This document shows, piece after piece, positions 48,857 to 60,572 of a DNA stretch of 64,000 bases. The translations under genes and the position numbers were made by a program. The stretch spans positions 310,001 through 374,000 of the forward strand of contig NZ_WTEY01000001.1 of assembly GCF_009795805.1 (NCBI RefSeq), written 5' to 3'. The stretch comes from Gilliamella sp. Pra-s52 (lineage in GTDB: Bacteria; Pseudomonadota; Gammaproteobacteria; Enterobacterales; Orbaceae). The notes below the pieces were generated by a model. The model had not been told where the DNA came from, searched no databases, and saw only the letters and a list, made by a program, of their open reading frames with translations. How positions within the stretch are numbered: the first letter of the stretch is position 1; each line of letters begins with the position of its first letter.

Positions 48857-48884
48857 AGATTAACGATTTTGTTTTTTGTGTCAA
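48857..48884 (-). promoter_or_regulatory. lysC promoter
   Basis: On the minus strand, a perfect -35 TTGACA (48884 to 48879), a 16-base spacer and -10 TAATCT (48862 to 48857). It predicts a start near 48850, about 28 bases before the aptamer. Confidence 0.55.
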
Positions 48885-48941
48885 TAGGTTAAAAATTAAA
48901 AAATTATTTGTTCATAATATGATTCTAACAAAATAGAAAAC

Positions 48942-49400
48942 CTATAATTCTTGTTCAAACAATTCAATAATGGTTTGATATAATTTTTTTACCGTACATT
49001 CTTTAGTTGGTGTACTAAAAATTGTGTCATCACCAGCAATTGAACCTAAGATTCCTTTTGATTTACCAATTGAGTCTAGTAATCTAGCTATGAGTTGGGC
49101 TGCGCCAGGGCTAGTACGTGTTACTACCATTGAGCTATTAAAATCAATATCAATTACTAAATTTTTTAATGGACTACTCGTTGTTGGTATGCCAAGTTCC
49201 GCTGGTAAACAATAAACCATTTCAGATTTCGCATTTCGGGTTCTCACTGCACCAAATTTAGTTAGCATGCGTGAAACTTTAGATTGATTGATATTGTCAA
49301 AACCTTGCTCTTGTAAGGCTTGTACGATTTCTACTTGTGAACTAAACGTCTCTTGACGAAGCATCTCTTTAAATGTTTTAGTAAGATCGGCTTGTTTCAT
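48942..49400 (-). CDS. argR: Arginine repressor ArgR
   Basis: Hexameric arginine-responsive repressor (152 residues, E. coli 156). The N-terminal winged helix includes [20 protein letters not shown] and [12 protein letters not shown]. The C-terminal oligomerisation and arginine-binding domain has [15 protein letters not shown] and [10 protein letters not shown]-type residues ([14 protein letters not shown]). Ends 120 bases upstream of the lysC leader. Confidence 0.96.
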   Translation of the reverse strand: MKQADLTKTFKEMLRQETFSSQVEIVQALQEQGFDNINQSKVSRMLTKFGAVRTRNAKSEMVYCLPAELGIPTTSSPLKNLVIDIDFNSSMVVTRTSPGAAQLIARLLDSIGKSKGILGSIAGDDTIFSTPTKECTVKKLYQTIIELFEQEL

Positions 49401-49552
49401 AATGTTCCTTGGTTTTTAATTTTTTACTGTTTTTGTGCTAATTTGTGTATTTATGATCATGATATTTGTAATCAAATCTGTGTCTGTGTGTTATTCAAAC
49501 TAAAATAGTTACTATTTTTGATAGCATTAGTAACAATCTATAATATAGATAA

Positions 49553-49573
49553 TTATGCGTTAAATTTGCATAA
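49553..49573. promoter_or_regulatory. Inverted repeat between mog and argR
   Basis: TTATGC (49553-49558) and GCATAA (49568-49573), separated by nine bases, just downstream of mog and about 155 bases upstream of argR. It may be an operator for argR or part of a weak mog terminator. It does not match the ArgR box well. Confidence 0.25.
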
Positions 49574-49575
49574 AA

Positions 49576-50154
49576 TTAAAGATTTGATTTTATTGCTTCC
49601 TTAGGTCGAAAAGATTTAACTATTTGATCATGGGTTTCAATATAGGGGCCTTCTAAAAGTTGTATACAATAAGGAACACTGGCAAAGATACCGCTAACAA
49701 TTACATTACCTTGATTATCCTTAACTCCTTCAAGTGTTTCTTTAATTGATTTTGGTCTACCAGGTAAGTTTATGATTAAACATTTTTTGCGAATAACACC
49801 AACTTGTCTTGATAAAATTGCGGTTGGTACAAAATGTAAACTGATTTGCCGCATTTGTTCTCCATACCCGGGCATTACTCGATCCGCGATTGCTAATGTT
49901 GCATCTGGTGTTACATCTCTAATTGCAGGGCCTGTACCGCCAGTGGTTAAAATTAAATGGCAATGTAGATTATCAACAAGTTCACATAATGTTTTTTCAA
50001 TGACTACCTGTTCATCAGGAATAATATAATTTTTGGTTGTAAATGGTGTTTTTAATGCGGTTTGTAACCATGAAATTAAAGATGGTATACCTTCGTCTTG
50101 GTAAATGCCGTTTGAAGCTCTATCTGATACTGAGATTAACCCAATTTTAAACAT
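49576..50154 (-). CDS. mog: Molybdopterin adenylyltransferase
   Basis: Adenylates molybdopterin before molybdenum insertion. MoaB/Mog domain with LTTGGTGPAIRDVTPDATL (about 70-88) and the nearly invariant GEQMRQISLHFVPTAILSRQ; C terminus VPYCIQLLEGPYIET. 192 residues, E. coli 195. It implies at least one molybdoenzyme in the organism. Upstream partner genes are not in this window. Confidence 0.95.
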   Translation of the reverse strand: MFKIGLISVSDRASNGIYQDEGIPSLISWLQTALKTPFTTKNYIIPDEQVVIEKTLCELVDNLHCHLILTTGGTGPAIRDVTPDATLAIADRVMPGYGEQMRQISLHFVPTAILSRQVGVIRKKCLIINLPGRPKSIKETLEGVKDNQGNVIVSGIFASVPYCIQLLEGPYIETHDQIVKSFRPKEAIKSNL

Positions 50155-50358
50155 GATATTTATTCCTTAAGAAGGTAATAACACTCAGTTCAAAATCGAA
50201 ACCAAACTGCTAATACCTCTAATGTCTAATTAATAATATGTGTTAATTTATTGATATAAGTAAGACTAAAATTTTTTGTAATAATTGGTTATATTGTCTG
50301 TTCTTTTAACATGATATCATACTATTCAAATAACAATTTATTCTATTAAGGTATATTC

Positions 50359-51303
50359 ATGCCACTAATTCCTGCGCTTGAGTTGATCTCACTCAAAAAA
50401 ATCTATAAAAATGGTGTAGTAGCTTTAAAAGGCATCGATTTGACTGTCGAGGCGGGAGATTTTTATGCTTTGTTAGGACCAAATGGTGCTGGAAAATCAA
50501 CAACTATCGGTATTATTAGTTCATTAGTGACTAAATCCTCAGGACAAGTTAAAATTTTTGGACATGACTTAGATACTGATGTTGTAAATGCAAAAAGACA
50601 ATTAGGATTAGTGCCGCAAGAATTTAATTTTAATCAATTTGAAGAAGTGCTACAAATAGTTACTAATCAAGGTGGTTATTATGGCTTGCATCGTAAGCTT
50701 GCATTAGAACGTGCTGAAAAGTATTTGCGAGTTTTAGATTTATGGGATAAACGTCACAGCCGAGCTAGTATGTTATCAGGTGGTATGAAAAGGCGATTAA
50801 TGATAGCTAGAGCCCTTGTTCACGAGCCGAAATTATTGATTCTTGATGAACCAACTGCCGGTGTTGATATTGAATTACGCCGTTCTATGTGGGATTTTCT
50901 ACGTGAAATAAATCGTCAAGGTATCACAATTATTTTAACCACCCATTATTTAGAAGAAGCCGAAATGTTGTGTCGAAATATCGGTATTATTCAAAGCGGT
51001 CAATTGATAGCAAATTCATCAATGCGTGAGCTTTTGGCAAAAAGTCAATCTGAAACTATTGTTATTGATTATATTCCAATACCTAAACGGATTGAATTAA
51101 AGGATTATAATTATTCTGATGTTGAACAAGGTATGTTAGAAGTAAAAGTAGATAAACAACATGGATTAAATCAGTTATTTGAGCAACTAAATCAACAAAA
51201 TATTAAAGTGATCAGCGTACGAAATAAAGCAAATCGGTTAGAAGAGTTATTTGTTGATTTGTTGCATAATGAGAACAAACAAAAGGAAAGTATTAATGAA
51301 TAA
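50359..51303 (+). CDS. yadG: ABC transporter ATP-binding protein YadG
   Basis: ABC-2 type ATPase (314 residues, E. coli YadG 308). Walker A GPNGAGKST (about 39-47), signature MLSGGMKRRL, Walker B LLILDEPTAGVD, switch His in TTHYLEEAE. Pairs with the YadH permease, whose start overlaps its end by eight bases. The exported substrate is not known. Confidence 0.92.
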   Translation: MPLIPALELISLKKIYKNGVVALKGIDLTVEAGDFYALLGPNGAGKSTTIGIISSLVTKSSGQVKIFGHDLDTDVVNAKRQLGLVPQEFNFNQFEEVLQIVTNQGGYYGLHRKLALERAEKYLRVLDLWDKRHSRASMLSGGMKRRLMIARALVHEPKLLILDEPTAGVDIELRRSMWDFLREINRQGITIILTTHYLEEAEMLCRNIGIIQSGQLIANSSMRELLAKSQSETIVIDYIPIPKRIELKDYNYSDVEQGMLEVKVDKQHGLNQLFEQLNQQNIKVISVRNKANRLEELFVDLLHNENKQKESINE

Positions 51304-52066
51304 TTTATACTGGATTGCTTTAAAAAGTATTTGGCGTAAAGAAGTAACACGATTTTTAAGAATTTGGATCCAAACTCTAATCCCCCCCGTTATTACGATG
51401 TCACTTTATTTTATTATTTTTGGTAACTTAATTGGTTCTCGTGTTGGTGATATGGGAGGTTTTAGCTATATGGCTTTCATTGTGCCAGGTTTAATAATGA
51501 TGTCTGTTATCACTAATTCTTATACTAATGTCTGTTCATCCTTTTTTAGTGCTAAGTTTCAACGTAATATTGAAGAATTATTAGTGGCGCCTGTTCCAAC
51601 TCACATTCTTATTTTGGGATATGTGGGGGGAGGGGTGATGCGTGGTATTTTAACTGGTATTTTAGTTACTATTGTATCGTTATTTTTTGTTCGTTATGAA
51701 GTGCATTCCTGGTTATTTATTATATGCATATTATTACTGACCTCGATTCTGTTTTCATTGGCTGGTTTACTAAATGCAGTCTTTGCCAAGACATTTGATG
51801 ATATAAGTCTTATTCCAACGTTTGTGTTAACACCATTAACTTATCTCGGTGGTGTTTTTTATTCAATTTCTATGTTACCAATATTTTGGCAATGGCTATC
51901 AAAAATTAATCCAATCGTTTATATGATTAACGGTTTTCGTTATGGCTTTTTGGGGGTGACAGATGTACCGTTATGGATCACTTTTTTGATGCTAATTTTG
52001 TTTGTGACCCTACTTTATGTTATTGCATGGCGACTTATTGAAAATGGGCGAGGATTGAGAAGCTAA
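51296..52066 (+). CDS. yadH: ABC-2 transporter permease YadH
   Basis: Six-span ABC-2 permease, 256 residues, the same length as E. coli YadH. MYFIIFGNLIGSRVG-type segment, PGLIMMSVITNSY and LTYLGGVFYSISMLP are family blocks. I chose ATG at 51296 (AAAGGAAAG 5 bases upstream) rather than the TTG-started extension from 51251. Translationally coupled to yadG. Confidence 0.92.
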   Translation: MNNLYWIALKSIWRKEVTRFLRIWIQTLIPPVITMSLYFIIFGNLIGSRVGDMGGFSYMAFIVPGLIMMSVITNSYTNVCSSFFSAKFQRNIEELLVAPVPTHILILGYVGGGVMRGILTGILVTIVSLFFVRYEVHSWLFIICILLLTSILFSLAGLLNAVFAKTFDDISLIPTFVLTPLTYLGGVFYSISMLPIFWQWLSKINPIVYMINGFRYGFLGVTDVPLWITFLMLILFVTLLYVIAWRLIENGRGLRS

Positions 52067-52088
52067 TAAAGTAGATCATTAGTAGTTA

Positions 52089-52111
52089 TCCGCCGATATT
52101 GTATCGGCGGA
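52089..52111. terminator. Strong hairpin between yadH and eda
   Basis: TCCGCCGATA (52089-52098) pairs perfectly with TATCGGCGGA (52102-52111) around TTG, between the convergent genes. There is no T tract on either side, so it may protect 3' ends or help Rho-dependent ends rather than act as an intrinsic terminator. Confidence 0.55.
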
Positions 52112-52120
52112 GTATAAGGG

Positions 52121-52759
52121 TTATTGTGCACCAGTAATGGCTTCTTTTGCCATTTCAGTAATTTTAGCAAAATCACCTTTTGCAATTGCATCTGTTGGAA
52201 TAAACCAAGTTCCACCCACGCATAGTACATTATCTAGAGCCAAATAATCACGGTAGTTTTTAGGATTTACACCGCCAGTAGGGCAAAACTTCATGTATCC
52301 ACAAGGGCCAGAAAATGCTTTTAATGCTGCAACACCACCATTGATTTCAGCTGGGAAGAATTTTAATGCTGTTAGGCCATATTCTTGCGCTGTTAATAGT
52401 TCTGAAATAGTTGCAATACCAGGAATAACAGGGATAGGACCTTCAACTGCAGCTTTTAAAATAGTATCAGTAATTCCCGGTGTAATAACAAACTCAACTC
52501 CTGCTTCAGTAACCTGTTTTAGTTGTTCAACACTAGTAACTGTTCCTGCTCCTACAACTGCTTCAGGAACTTCTTTAATGATTTTCTTTATTGCATCAAT
52601 CGCACAAGCCGTTCTTAGTGTCACTTCCAGTACTTTTACTCCACCAACAATTAGAGCTTTGGCAAGAGGTACAGCATCTTCAATTCTTTCAATGACAATA
52701 ACCGGAACAACAGGCCCCATGGTTAAAATTTCTTCAGCGCTTTTTTTCCAATTTTTCAT
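52121..52759 (-). CDS. eda: KDPG/KHG aldolase
   Basis: Cleaves 2-keto-3-deoxy-6-phosphogluconate to pyruvate and glyceraldehyde 3-phosphate. Schiff-base Lys133 (ALKFFPAE), catalytic Glu45 (EVTLRT) and phosphate-binding PTGGV are present; 212 residues, E. coli 213. edd is not adjacent, so in this organism it may serve hexuronate breakdown (pectin-derived sugars) as much as the Entner-Doudoroff route (inference). Confidence 0.95.
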   Translation of the reverse strand: MKNWKKSAEEILTMGPVVPVIVIERIEDAVPLAKALIVGGVKVLEVTLRTACAIDAIKKIIKEVPEAVVGAGTVTSVEQLKQVTEAGVEFVITPGITDTILKAAVEGPIPVIPGIATISELLTAQEYGLTALKFFPAEINGGVAALKAFSGPCGYMKFCPTGGVNPKNYRDYLALDNVLCVGGTWFIPTDAIAKGDFAKITEMAKEAITGAQ

Positions 52760-52800
52760 TTATTTCTATTTATACCTTATTTATAATTAAATATAACAAT

Positions 52801-52821
52801 AATCCCTAATAAATAGGGATT
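52801..52821 (-). terminator. Terminator after accBC
   Basis: AATCCCTA (52801-52808) pairs with TAGGGATT (52814-52821) around ATAAA, 7 bases beyond the accC stop. T-rich sequence follows on the minus strand. Confidence 0.65.
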
Positions 52822-52827
52822 ACTTTG

Positions 52828-54174
52828 TTACTCATAAATGCCTAGTTTTTTTTCTAAATAATGAATATTCGTGCCACCTTTTTGGAAACCTTCATCATTC
52901 ATAATTTCAATATGGAGATCAATATTGGTTTTGATACCGTCAATAACTAGTTCAGCTAATGCATTTTTCATACGAGCAATGGCAACTTTACGGGTTTCAC
53001 CATAAGAAATCAATTTACCAATCATTGAATCATAGTAAGGAGGAACAGTGTAACCAGCATAAATATGTGATTCCCAACGAATTCCAAGACCACCTGGAGC
53101 GTGGAAACGCATAATTTTTCCTGGTGATGGCATAAAGTTTTTTGGATCTTCGGCATTAATTCTACATTCGATAGCATGACCTTTGATTTCAATATCACTT
53201 TGTTTGATCGAGAGAGGTTTTCCTGCAGCAATTAAAATTTGTTCTTTTATTAGATCAACGCCGGTTATCATTTCGGTAACCGGATGCTCTACTTGAATAC
53301 GAGTATTCATCTCAATGAAATAAAACTCACCATTTTCAAATAAGAATTCGAATGTTCCTGCACCACGATAGCCAATCTCAATACATGCTTTAACGCAACG
53401 TTCGCCAATAAATTTACGCATTTTGGGAGTAATACCAACAGCCGGCGCTTCTTCAACAACTTTTTGATGACGTCTTTGCATTGAACAATCCCGTTCGCCT
53501 AAATAAACGGCATTACCTTGTCCATCAGAGAGAACCTGAATTTCAATATGACGAGGGTTTTCAAGGAATTTTTCCATGTAAACCATATCGTTACTAAAAG
53601 CTGTTTTCGCTTCTAGCTTGGTCATTTTGATTGATTGTTCAAGATCTTTTTCTTCACGAACAATTCGCATACCACGACCACCACCGCCTCCAGAAGCTTT
53701 GATGATAACAGGATATCCAATCTGTTTTGCTATTTGTTTATTGGTTTCGATATCATTACTTAAAGGACCATCAGAACCAGGTACACAAGGAACCCCTGCT
53801 TTTTTCATGGCATGAATTGCAGATACTTTATCTCCCATTAAACGAATTGTATCCGGTTTTGGGCCAACAAAAATAAAGCCAGAACGTTCAACTTGTTCGG
53901 CAAAATCTGCATTTTCAGATAAAAATCCGTATCCAGGATGAATTGCTGCTGTTCCTGTTACTTCAGCAGCAGAAATTAATGCAGGAATATTGAGGTAACT
54001 TTTAGAGGAAGCTGCTGGACCAATGCAGACAGTTTCATCTGCAAGCAGTACATGTTTTAAATCTTTATCTGCCGAGGAATGAACTGCGACAGTTTTAATT
54101 CCAAGTTCTTTGCATGCTCTCAAGATACGCAGAGCAATTTCCCCACGATTAGCAATAAGAATTTTATCAAGCAT
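52828..54174 (-). CDS. accC: Acetyl-CoA carboxylase, biotin carboxylase subunit
   Basis: ATP-grasp enzyme that carboxylates the biotin on AccB, first step of fatty acid synthesis. [20 protein letters not shown] start, [13 protein letters not shown] glycine loop, [14 protein letters not shown] active site. 448 residues, E. coli 449. I chose ATG at 54174; a TTG at 54180 adds two residues. 32 bases after accB, one operon. Confidence 0.97.
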   Translation of the reverse strand: MLDKILIANRGEIALRILRACKELGIKTVAVHSSADKDLKHVLLADETVCIGPAASSKSYLNIPALISAAEVTGTAAIHPGYGFLSENADFAEQVERSGFIFVGPKPDTIRLMGDKVSAIHAMKKAGVPCVPGSDGPLSNDIETNKQIAKQIGYPVIIKASGGGGGRGMRIVREEKDLEQSIKMTKLEAKTAFSNDMVYMEKFLENPRHIEIQVLSDGQGNAVYLGERDCSMQRRHQKVVEEAPAVGITPKMRKFIGERCVKACIEIGYRGAGTFEFLFENGEFYFIEMNTRIQVEHPVTEMITGVDLIKEQILIAAGKPLSIKQSDIEIKGHAIECRINAEDPKNFMPSPGKIMRFHAPGGLGIRWESHIYAGYTVPPYYDSMIGKLISYGETRKVAIARMKNALAELVIDGIKTNIDLHIEIMNDEGFQKGGTNIHYLEKKLGIYE

Positions 54175-54206
54175 ATCCAATCTCTTAATTTATAAATTAG
54201 TTTATA

Positions 54207-54671
54207 TCATTCAATAATGAATAGTGGCTGATCAAATTCAACTGGTTGACCATTTTCAACTAATATAGCTTTAATTGTACCGGCTTTTTCTGATTCAATT
54301 TGGTTCATCATTTTCATAGCTTCAACAATGCAAAGCACATCACCAACATTTACAGTTTGTCCTACTTCGACAAAAGCTTTCGATTCTGGGCTTGGTGTGC
54401 GATAAAACGTTCCTACCATTGGTGATTTTATGGTTACGCCTGTAGACACAATATTATCTGAATTTGTGACAACTTCTTCAGTTCGTGTACTTGGTGCCAT
54501 AACGATCGGAGAAGATTGAGGAATTTGAATATTTTGTATTGGTGCTGAATAGTTTGTTGTAGGTACAGAACGACTAATTCTAACTGATTCTTCACCTTCA
54601 GAAATTTCAATTTCTGAAATACCTGATTCTTCAACTAGTTCAATTAATTTTTTAATTTTGCGTATATCCAT
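54207..54671 (-). CDS. accB: Biotin carboxyl carrier protein
   Basis: Carries biotin for acetyl-CoA carboxylase (154 residues, E. coli 156). N-terminal [17 protein letters not shown], Pro/Thr/Ser-rich linker (about 35-75), biotinyl domain with the biotinylated Lys120 in [11 protein letters not shown]. First gene of accBC. Confidence 0.97.
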   Translation of the reverse strand: MDIRKIKKLIELVEESGISEIEISEGEESVRISRSVPTTNYSAPIQNIQIPQSSPIVMAPSTRTEEVVTNSDNIVSTGVTIKSPMVGTFYRTPSPESKAFVEVGQTVNVGDVLCIVEAMKMMNQIESEKAGTIKAILVENGQPVEFDQPLFIIE

Positions 54672-56092
<1,421 letters not shown>

Positions 56093-56155
56093 TTGCTACT
56101 TCATTATGAATTAGTTTTATATGCATGAAACGTCAGTAATAATATTTCATATTTT

Positions 56156-56174
56156 CTGCCGACATAGTCGGTAG
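56156..56174 (+). other. Hairpin between mreB and mreC
   Basis: CTGCCGAC (56156-56163) pairs with GTCGGTAG (56167-56174), with one G-U pair and an ATA loop. No T tract. It could lower read-through from mreB into mreCD. Confidence 0.4.
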
Positions 56175-56228
56175 AGTCATATCTTGAAATAATTGGATCT
56201 TGAGCATAAAACAGGTAAGTACTGGACA

Positions 56229-57071
56229 ATGAAATTACTTTTTTCTAAACGTTCGCCTCTTAGTGTACAACTATTTACTTTTTTGGCATTAGCTTTGATG
56301 CTAATTATATTAGATATCAATTATCGTCCATTTAGAGAAATTCGTTATTATTTAGATACTATTATTTCACCTATTTATTATATTTCCAATGCGCCAAAGT
56401 CTTCACTTGATTCTCTTTATGAGATGTCAAAAACACGAGAAACTTTAATTAATGAAAATACAAAATTGCATACAGAATTATTACAACAAAAAAATGATTT
56501 ATTACTGCTAGAGCATCTAAAACACGAAAATACTAGGCTTCGCCAATTACTTGGTTCCCCATTAAGACCTGATGAACATAAAATGGCTGCACAGGTGTTG
56601 ATGGTAGATACTGATCCTTATGTTTACCAATTTGTTGTAAATAAAGGTACACAAGATGGCGTTTATGTTGGCCAACCTGTAGTTGATGAAAAAGGTATAA
56701 TAGGGCAAATCTATAAAACAGCGCAATCAACGAGCCGTGCGATTTTAGTGTGTGATTACCAACACGCAATTCCAGTGAAAGCTCTTAAAAATGATATTGG
56801 TATGATCGCAGTAGGTAATGGATGTGGTAATGATTTGACATTGGAGTTTTTGCCTAATAACGTTGATATAAAAGTAGGTGATGTTTTAGTCACTTCAGGA
56901 CTTGATGGACGTTTTCCTGAAGGATATCCAGTAGCAATAGTAAGTTCAGTAAAGCTTGATATTAATGATTCAACTCCTATTATTTCAGCTACTCCAACAG
57001 CAGATTTGAAACGTTTACGTTATTTATTGTTATTGTGGGGAAATCAAGGAGTGAAAAATGATGGCACGTAA
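56229..57071 (+). CDS. mreC: Rod-shape determining protein MreC
   Basis: Bitopic inner-membrane protein: one N-terminal span (about 14-30), coiled coil (about 55-100), then two beta-barrel domains (GSPLRPDEHKM onward, VTSGLDGRFPEGYPVAIVSS). Start MKLLFSKRSPLSVQL matches the family; a TTG at 56193 would add 12 residues. At 280 residues it lacks the Pro/Gln-rich C-terminal tail of E. coli MreC (367). Confidence 0.94.
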   Translation: MKLLFSKRSPLSVQLFTFLALALMLIILDINYRPFREIRYYLDTIISPIYYISNAPKSSLDSLYEMSKTRETLINENTKLHTELLQQKNDLLLLEHLKHENTRLRQLLGSPLRPDEHKMAAQVLMVDTDPYVYQFVVNKGTQDGVYVGQPVVDEKGIIGQIYKTAQSTSRAILVCDYQHAIPVKALKNDIGMIAVGNGCGNDLTLEFLPNNVDIKVGDVLVTSGLDGRFPEGYPVAIVSSVKLDINDSTPIISATPTADLKRLRYLLLLWGNQGVKNDGT

Positions 57072-57543
57072 TAGAATACTAATTATTTGGATAACACTAT
57101 TAATTGGTTTATGTTTACAAATAATCCCTTGGTCATCACCATACAACATGTTTAAACCTCATTTGCTGATGCTCTTTTTCGCTTATTGGTTTATTGCTCT
57201 TCCCCACCGAGTTGGGATTGGCACAGCTTTTGTATTTGGATTTATTGTGGATCTTTGCTCAGGTTCAATCCTTGGTATCCATGCTTTTATTTATTCATTT
57301 ATTGCTTATTTGCTTATTTTTCGGTTTCAGTTGATACGCAATTTGGCACTATGGCAACAGTCGTTTATTATTTTTGGTATTTCGATATGCTATAGTTTTT
57401 TAGTATTTTTATTCCAAGTAAGTATTTATCATACTATAACAATATCACCTTTAATTTTATTATCAAGCTTTGTCGATGGGTTGCTATGGATTTTTGTCTA
57501 TCTATTTTTGCGATTAATAAGAAGAAATTTTTCTATTAATTAA
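57058..57543 (+). CDS. mreD: Rod-shape determining protein MreD
   Basis: Five- or six-span membrane protein of the elongasome (161 residues, E. coli 162). PWSSPYNMFKPHLLMLFFAY and the GIGTAFVFGFIVDLCSGS-LGIHAF block fit MreD. It overlaps the mreC end by 14 bases, with AAGGAG upstream. Confidence 0.93.
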   Translation: MMARNRILIIWITLLIGLCLQIIPWSSPYNMFKPHLLMLFFAYWFIALPHRVGIGTAFVFGFIVDLCSGSILGIHAFIYSFIAYLLIFRFQLIRNLALWQQSFIIFGISICYSFLVFLFQVSIYHTITISPLILLSSFVDGLLWIFVYLFLRLIRRNFSIN

Positions 57544-57554
57544 AAGGGAATTTT

Positions 57555-59030
57555 ATGTCTGTTGAATTATTAATGAATATAACGCCATCAGAAACTCGTG
57601 TTGCTTATATTGAAGACGGTGTGTTGCAAGAAATTCATGTTGATCGCGAATCTAGACGTGGTATTGTTGGAAATATCTATAAGGGTAAAGTAATCCGTAT
57701 TTTGCCTGGAATGCAGGCTGCATTTGTAGATATTGGTCTTGATAAAGCTGCTTTTTTGCATGCTTCAGATATTATGCCACATACTGAGTGTGTATCTGAT
57801 ACGGAACAAGAACAATTTCAAGTTAAAGATATCTCTGAACTAGTTCGCCAAGGACAGGATTTAATGGTGCAAGTGGTTAAAGATCCTCTTGGAACAAAAG
57901 GCGCTAGGCTTACAACTGATATTACTTTGCCATCGCGTTATTTAGTTTTAATGCCTGGGCCAAATTCTGCGCATGTAGCAACTTCGCAACGAATAGAAAG
58001 TGAACAAGAGCGTGAAAGATTAAAATGTATTGTTGAGCAATATGTAACTTCTGAAGGTGGTTTTATTGTCAGAACTGCAGCAGAAGGTGCTAATGCACAT
58101 GAGTTAGAACAGGATGCCAATTTTTTAAAACGCCTTTGGGCTAAAATTCAAGAGCGTATGGCTCGCCCAGTAAGTAAAAATCTAGTTTATGGTGAATTGG
58201 CATTATCACAACGTGTATTACGAGATTTTGTTGGCGATCCCATAGAGAGGATCTTAGTTGATTCAAAATTAACCTATGATTTATTGGTCGATTTTACTCA
58301 AGAATTTATGCCAGAAGTGACCAGTAAATTATCACATTATCGTGGTAGTATACCGATTTTTGATCTTTATGATACTGAAAATGAGATTCAAAGAGCGCTA
58401 GATCGTAAAGTTAAATTAAAGTCAGGCGGATATTTAATTATTGATCAAACTGAGGCAATGACAACAATTGATATCAATACTGGTGCATTTGTGGGACATC
58501 GAAATTTAGAAGAAACAATTTTTAATACCAATATTGAAGCGACCATTGCTATTGCTCGTCAGTTACGATTACGCAATTTAGGTGGTATTATTATTATCGA
58601 CTTTATTGATATGCAAGAGGATCTGCATCGTGAGAGAGTATTAAAATCACTCCAAGATTCCTTATCTAAAGATAGGGCGAGAACTACTGTTAATTTATTT
58701 TCGACTTTAGGTTTAGTTGAAATGACACGTAAACGAACACGTGAAAGCATAGGACATATTCTATGTGAGGAATGTCCAGCATGTAAAGGTCGTGGTATGG
58801 TTAAATCAGTCGAAACTGTTTGTAATGAAATTTTACGTGAGATAGTTCGTGTTTATAAGGCTCACCACTCGGAGTATTTTTTGGTTTATGCATCTGCTTC
58901 TGTGGCTAATGCTTTAACTAATGATGAGTCTCATGCCTTAGCTGAAGTTGAGGTGTTTGTGGGTAAACGTGTTGAAGTAAAAGTTGAACCACTCTATATT
59001 CAAGAACAATACGATGTTGTATTAATGTAG
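57555..59030 (+). CDS. rng: Ribonuclease G
   Basis: Endoribonuclease for 16S rRNA 5' processing and mRNA decay (491 residues, E. coli 489). N-terminal S1 domain (about 35-125, GNIYKGKVIRILPGMQAAFV), DNase I-like catalytic region (TIDINTGAF, IIIDFIDM), and the zinc-link CPACKGRG. It is 11 bases after mreD; maf, which lies between them in E. coli, is missing. Confidence 0.97.
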   Translation: MSVELLMNITPSETRVAYIEDGVLQEIHVDRESRRGIVGNIYKGKVIRILPGMQAAFVDIGLDKAAFLHASDIMPHTECVSDTEQEQFQVKDISELVRQGQDLMVQVVKDPLGTKGARLTTDITLPSRYLVLMPGPNSAHVATSQRIESEQERERLKCIVEQYVTSEGGFIVRTAAEGANAHELEQDANFLKRLWAKIQERMARPVSKNLVYGELALSQRVLRDFVGDPIERILVDSKLTYDLLVDFTQEFMPEVTSKLSHYRGSIPIFDLYDTENEIQRALDRKVKLKSGGYLIIDQTEAMTTIDINTGAFVGHRNLEETIFNTNIEATIAIARQLRLRNLGGIIIIDFIDMQEDLHRERVLKSLQDSLSKDRARTTVNLFSTLGLVEMTRKRTRESIGHILCEECPACKGRGMVKSVETVCNEILREIVRVYKAHHSEYFLVYASASVANALTNDESHALAEVEVFVGKRVEVKVEPLYIQEQYDVVLM

Positions 59031-59082
59031 AAACAATATTTTATAAAATATCTTTTATCTACAATTAGAATTTAAGGAATTT

Positions 59083-60540
59083 ATGATACTAGCTCAAGTG
59101 AGTGAACGACTACTCAATTCAAACAATCTAAGCCAACAAGATCTTTTACATTTTCTTGATATGTTGAGTTCAAGGAAAATTGATTTTGGTGATTTGTATT
59201 TTTTATCTGGTTATTATGAAAATTGGTTACTCGAAGATGGTATTATAAAAAATGCCTCATTTCACCGAGACCAAGGTGTTGGGGTTAGAGCTGTTGTCGG
59301 TGAAAAAACGGGGTTTGCTTATACTGATCAACTTTCATTAGTGAGGTTAGAGCAAAGTATATTAGCAGCAAATTCAATAACAAAAACACAAATCCCTATC
59401 AAAGTAACTTCATTTAAATCAGTTCAAATGGCACCAATATACCCATCAATAAATCCGATCAATTTGTTTTCTCAAGAACAAAAAATTGCTTTATTGTGGC
59501 AAGTTGATCAATTAGCTCGATCCATCGATCCTAGAGTTGTTGAAGTTTCAGCTAGTTTAACGGGAAGTTATGAAGATATTTTAATAGTAGCAACGGACGG
59601 TACTTTATGTGCTGATATTCGTCCTTTGGTTCGTCTATCCATTTCAGTTTTAGTTGAAAAAGATGGTAAACGTGAACGTGGCAGTAATGGTGGTGGTGGC
59701 CGATTTGGGTATGAATATTTCTCAACAATCAACCCGAAAACATCAGAGAGTTATGCTGATAGTTACGTACGAGAAGCCGTGCGACAAGCACTTATTTCTC
59801 TTTCAGCTAAAGACGCACCAGCAGGAACAATGCCCGTTGTTTTAGGTTCTGGTTGGCCTGGTGTATTGTTACATGAAGCTGTAGGACATGGCTTAGAAGG
59901 CGATTTTAACCGTAAAAATAGTTCAGTTTTTTCAGGTAAAGTTGGTGAAAAAGTCACTTCAGAAGTTTGTACTATTGTTGATGATGGCACAATTAAAAAT
60001 CGTCGAGGATCACTATCTATTGATGACGAAGGTACACCAAGCCAAAAAACAGTGCTTATTGAAAATGGTATTTTAAAAAGCTATATGTTTGATAAACTCA
60101 ATGCAAAATTGATGAATACGTATTCAACGGGTAATGGTCGCCGCGAAGGATATGCTTGCTTACCTATGCCTAGAATGACTAATACCTATATGTTGGCGGG
60201 AAGCTCTTCCTTTGATGATATTATTAGTAGTGTTGATTATGGTCTTTATGCTCCTAATTTTTCAGGAGGACAAGTAGATATCACTTCCGGTAAGTTTGTG
60301 TTTTCAACTTCAGAGGCTTACTTGATTAAAAAAGGTAAAATAACAACACCAATTAAAGGTGCGACGTTAATCGGTTCTGGCATTGAAACGATGCAGCAAA
60401 TATCTATGGTAGGTAATGATCTAGTATTAGACCCTGGTGTAGGTGTGTGTGGTAAAGCAGGACAGAGTGTGCCTGTTGGAGTTGGGCAACCTACTTTAAA
60501 GGTAGATAGTTTAACTGTTGGTGGTACCATTAACCACTAA
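59083..60540 (+). CDS. tldD: Metalloprotease subunit TldD
   Basis: Large subunit of the TldD/TldE (PmbA) zinc protease, involved in peptide maturation and degradation (485 residues, E. coli 481). The HExxxH-type active site is in [16 protein letters not shown], and GAGKSGQ-like C-terminal blocks ([19 protein letters not shown]) are conserved. tldE/pmbA is not nearby. yhdP, which lies between rng and tldD in E. coli, is absent. Confidence 0.96.
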   Translation: MILAQVSERLLNSNNLSQQDLLHFLDMLSSRKIDFGDLYFLSGYYENWLLEDGIIKNASFHRDQGVGVRAVVGEKTGFAYTDQLSLVRLEQSILAANSITKTQIPIKVTSFKSVQMAPIYPSINPINLFSQEQKIALLWQVDQLARSIDPRVVEVSASLTGSYEDILIVATDGTLCADIRPLVRLSISVLVEKDGKRERGSNGGGGRFGYEYFSTINPKTSESYADSYVREAVRQALISLSAKDAPAGTMPVVLGSGWPGVLLHEAVGHGLEGDFNRKNSSVFSGKVGEKVTSEVCTIVDDGTIKNRRGSLSIDDEGTPSQKTVLIENGILKSYMFDKLNAKLMNTYSTGNGRREGYACLPMPRMTNTYMLAGSSSFDDIISSVDYGLYAPNFSGGQVDITSGKFVFSTSEAYLIKKGKITTPIKGATLIGSGIETMQQISMVGNDLVLDPGVGVCGKAGQSVPVGVGQPTLKVDSLTVGGTINH

Positions 60541-60572
60541 TAACAATAACATTAATGGGATATTTAAACTAG

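Noticed and set aside
49553-49573. ArgR box autoregulating argR
   Set aside because: The TTATGC/GCATAA repeat has the wrong half-site and spacing for a TGAAT-N4-ATTCA box, so it is listed only as an unassigned inverted repeat.
52293-52790. 165-codon open frame opposite eda
   Set aside because: Antisense shadow of eda with low-complexity Thr/Ser composition; eda has its full catalytic residues.
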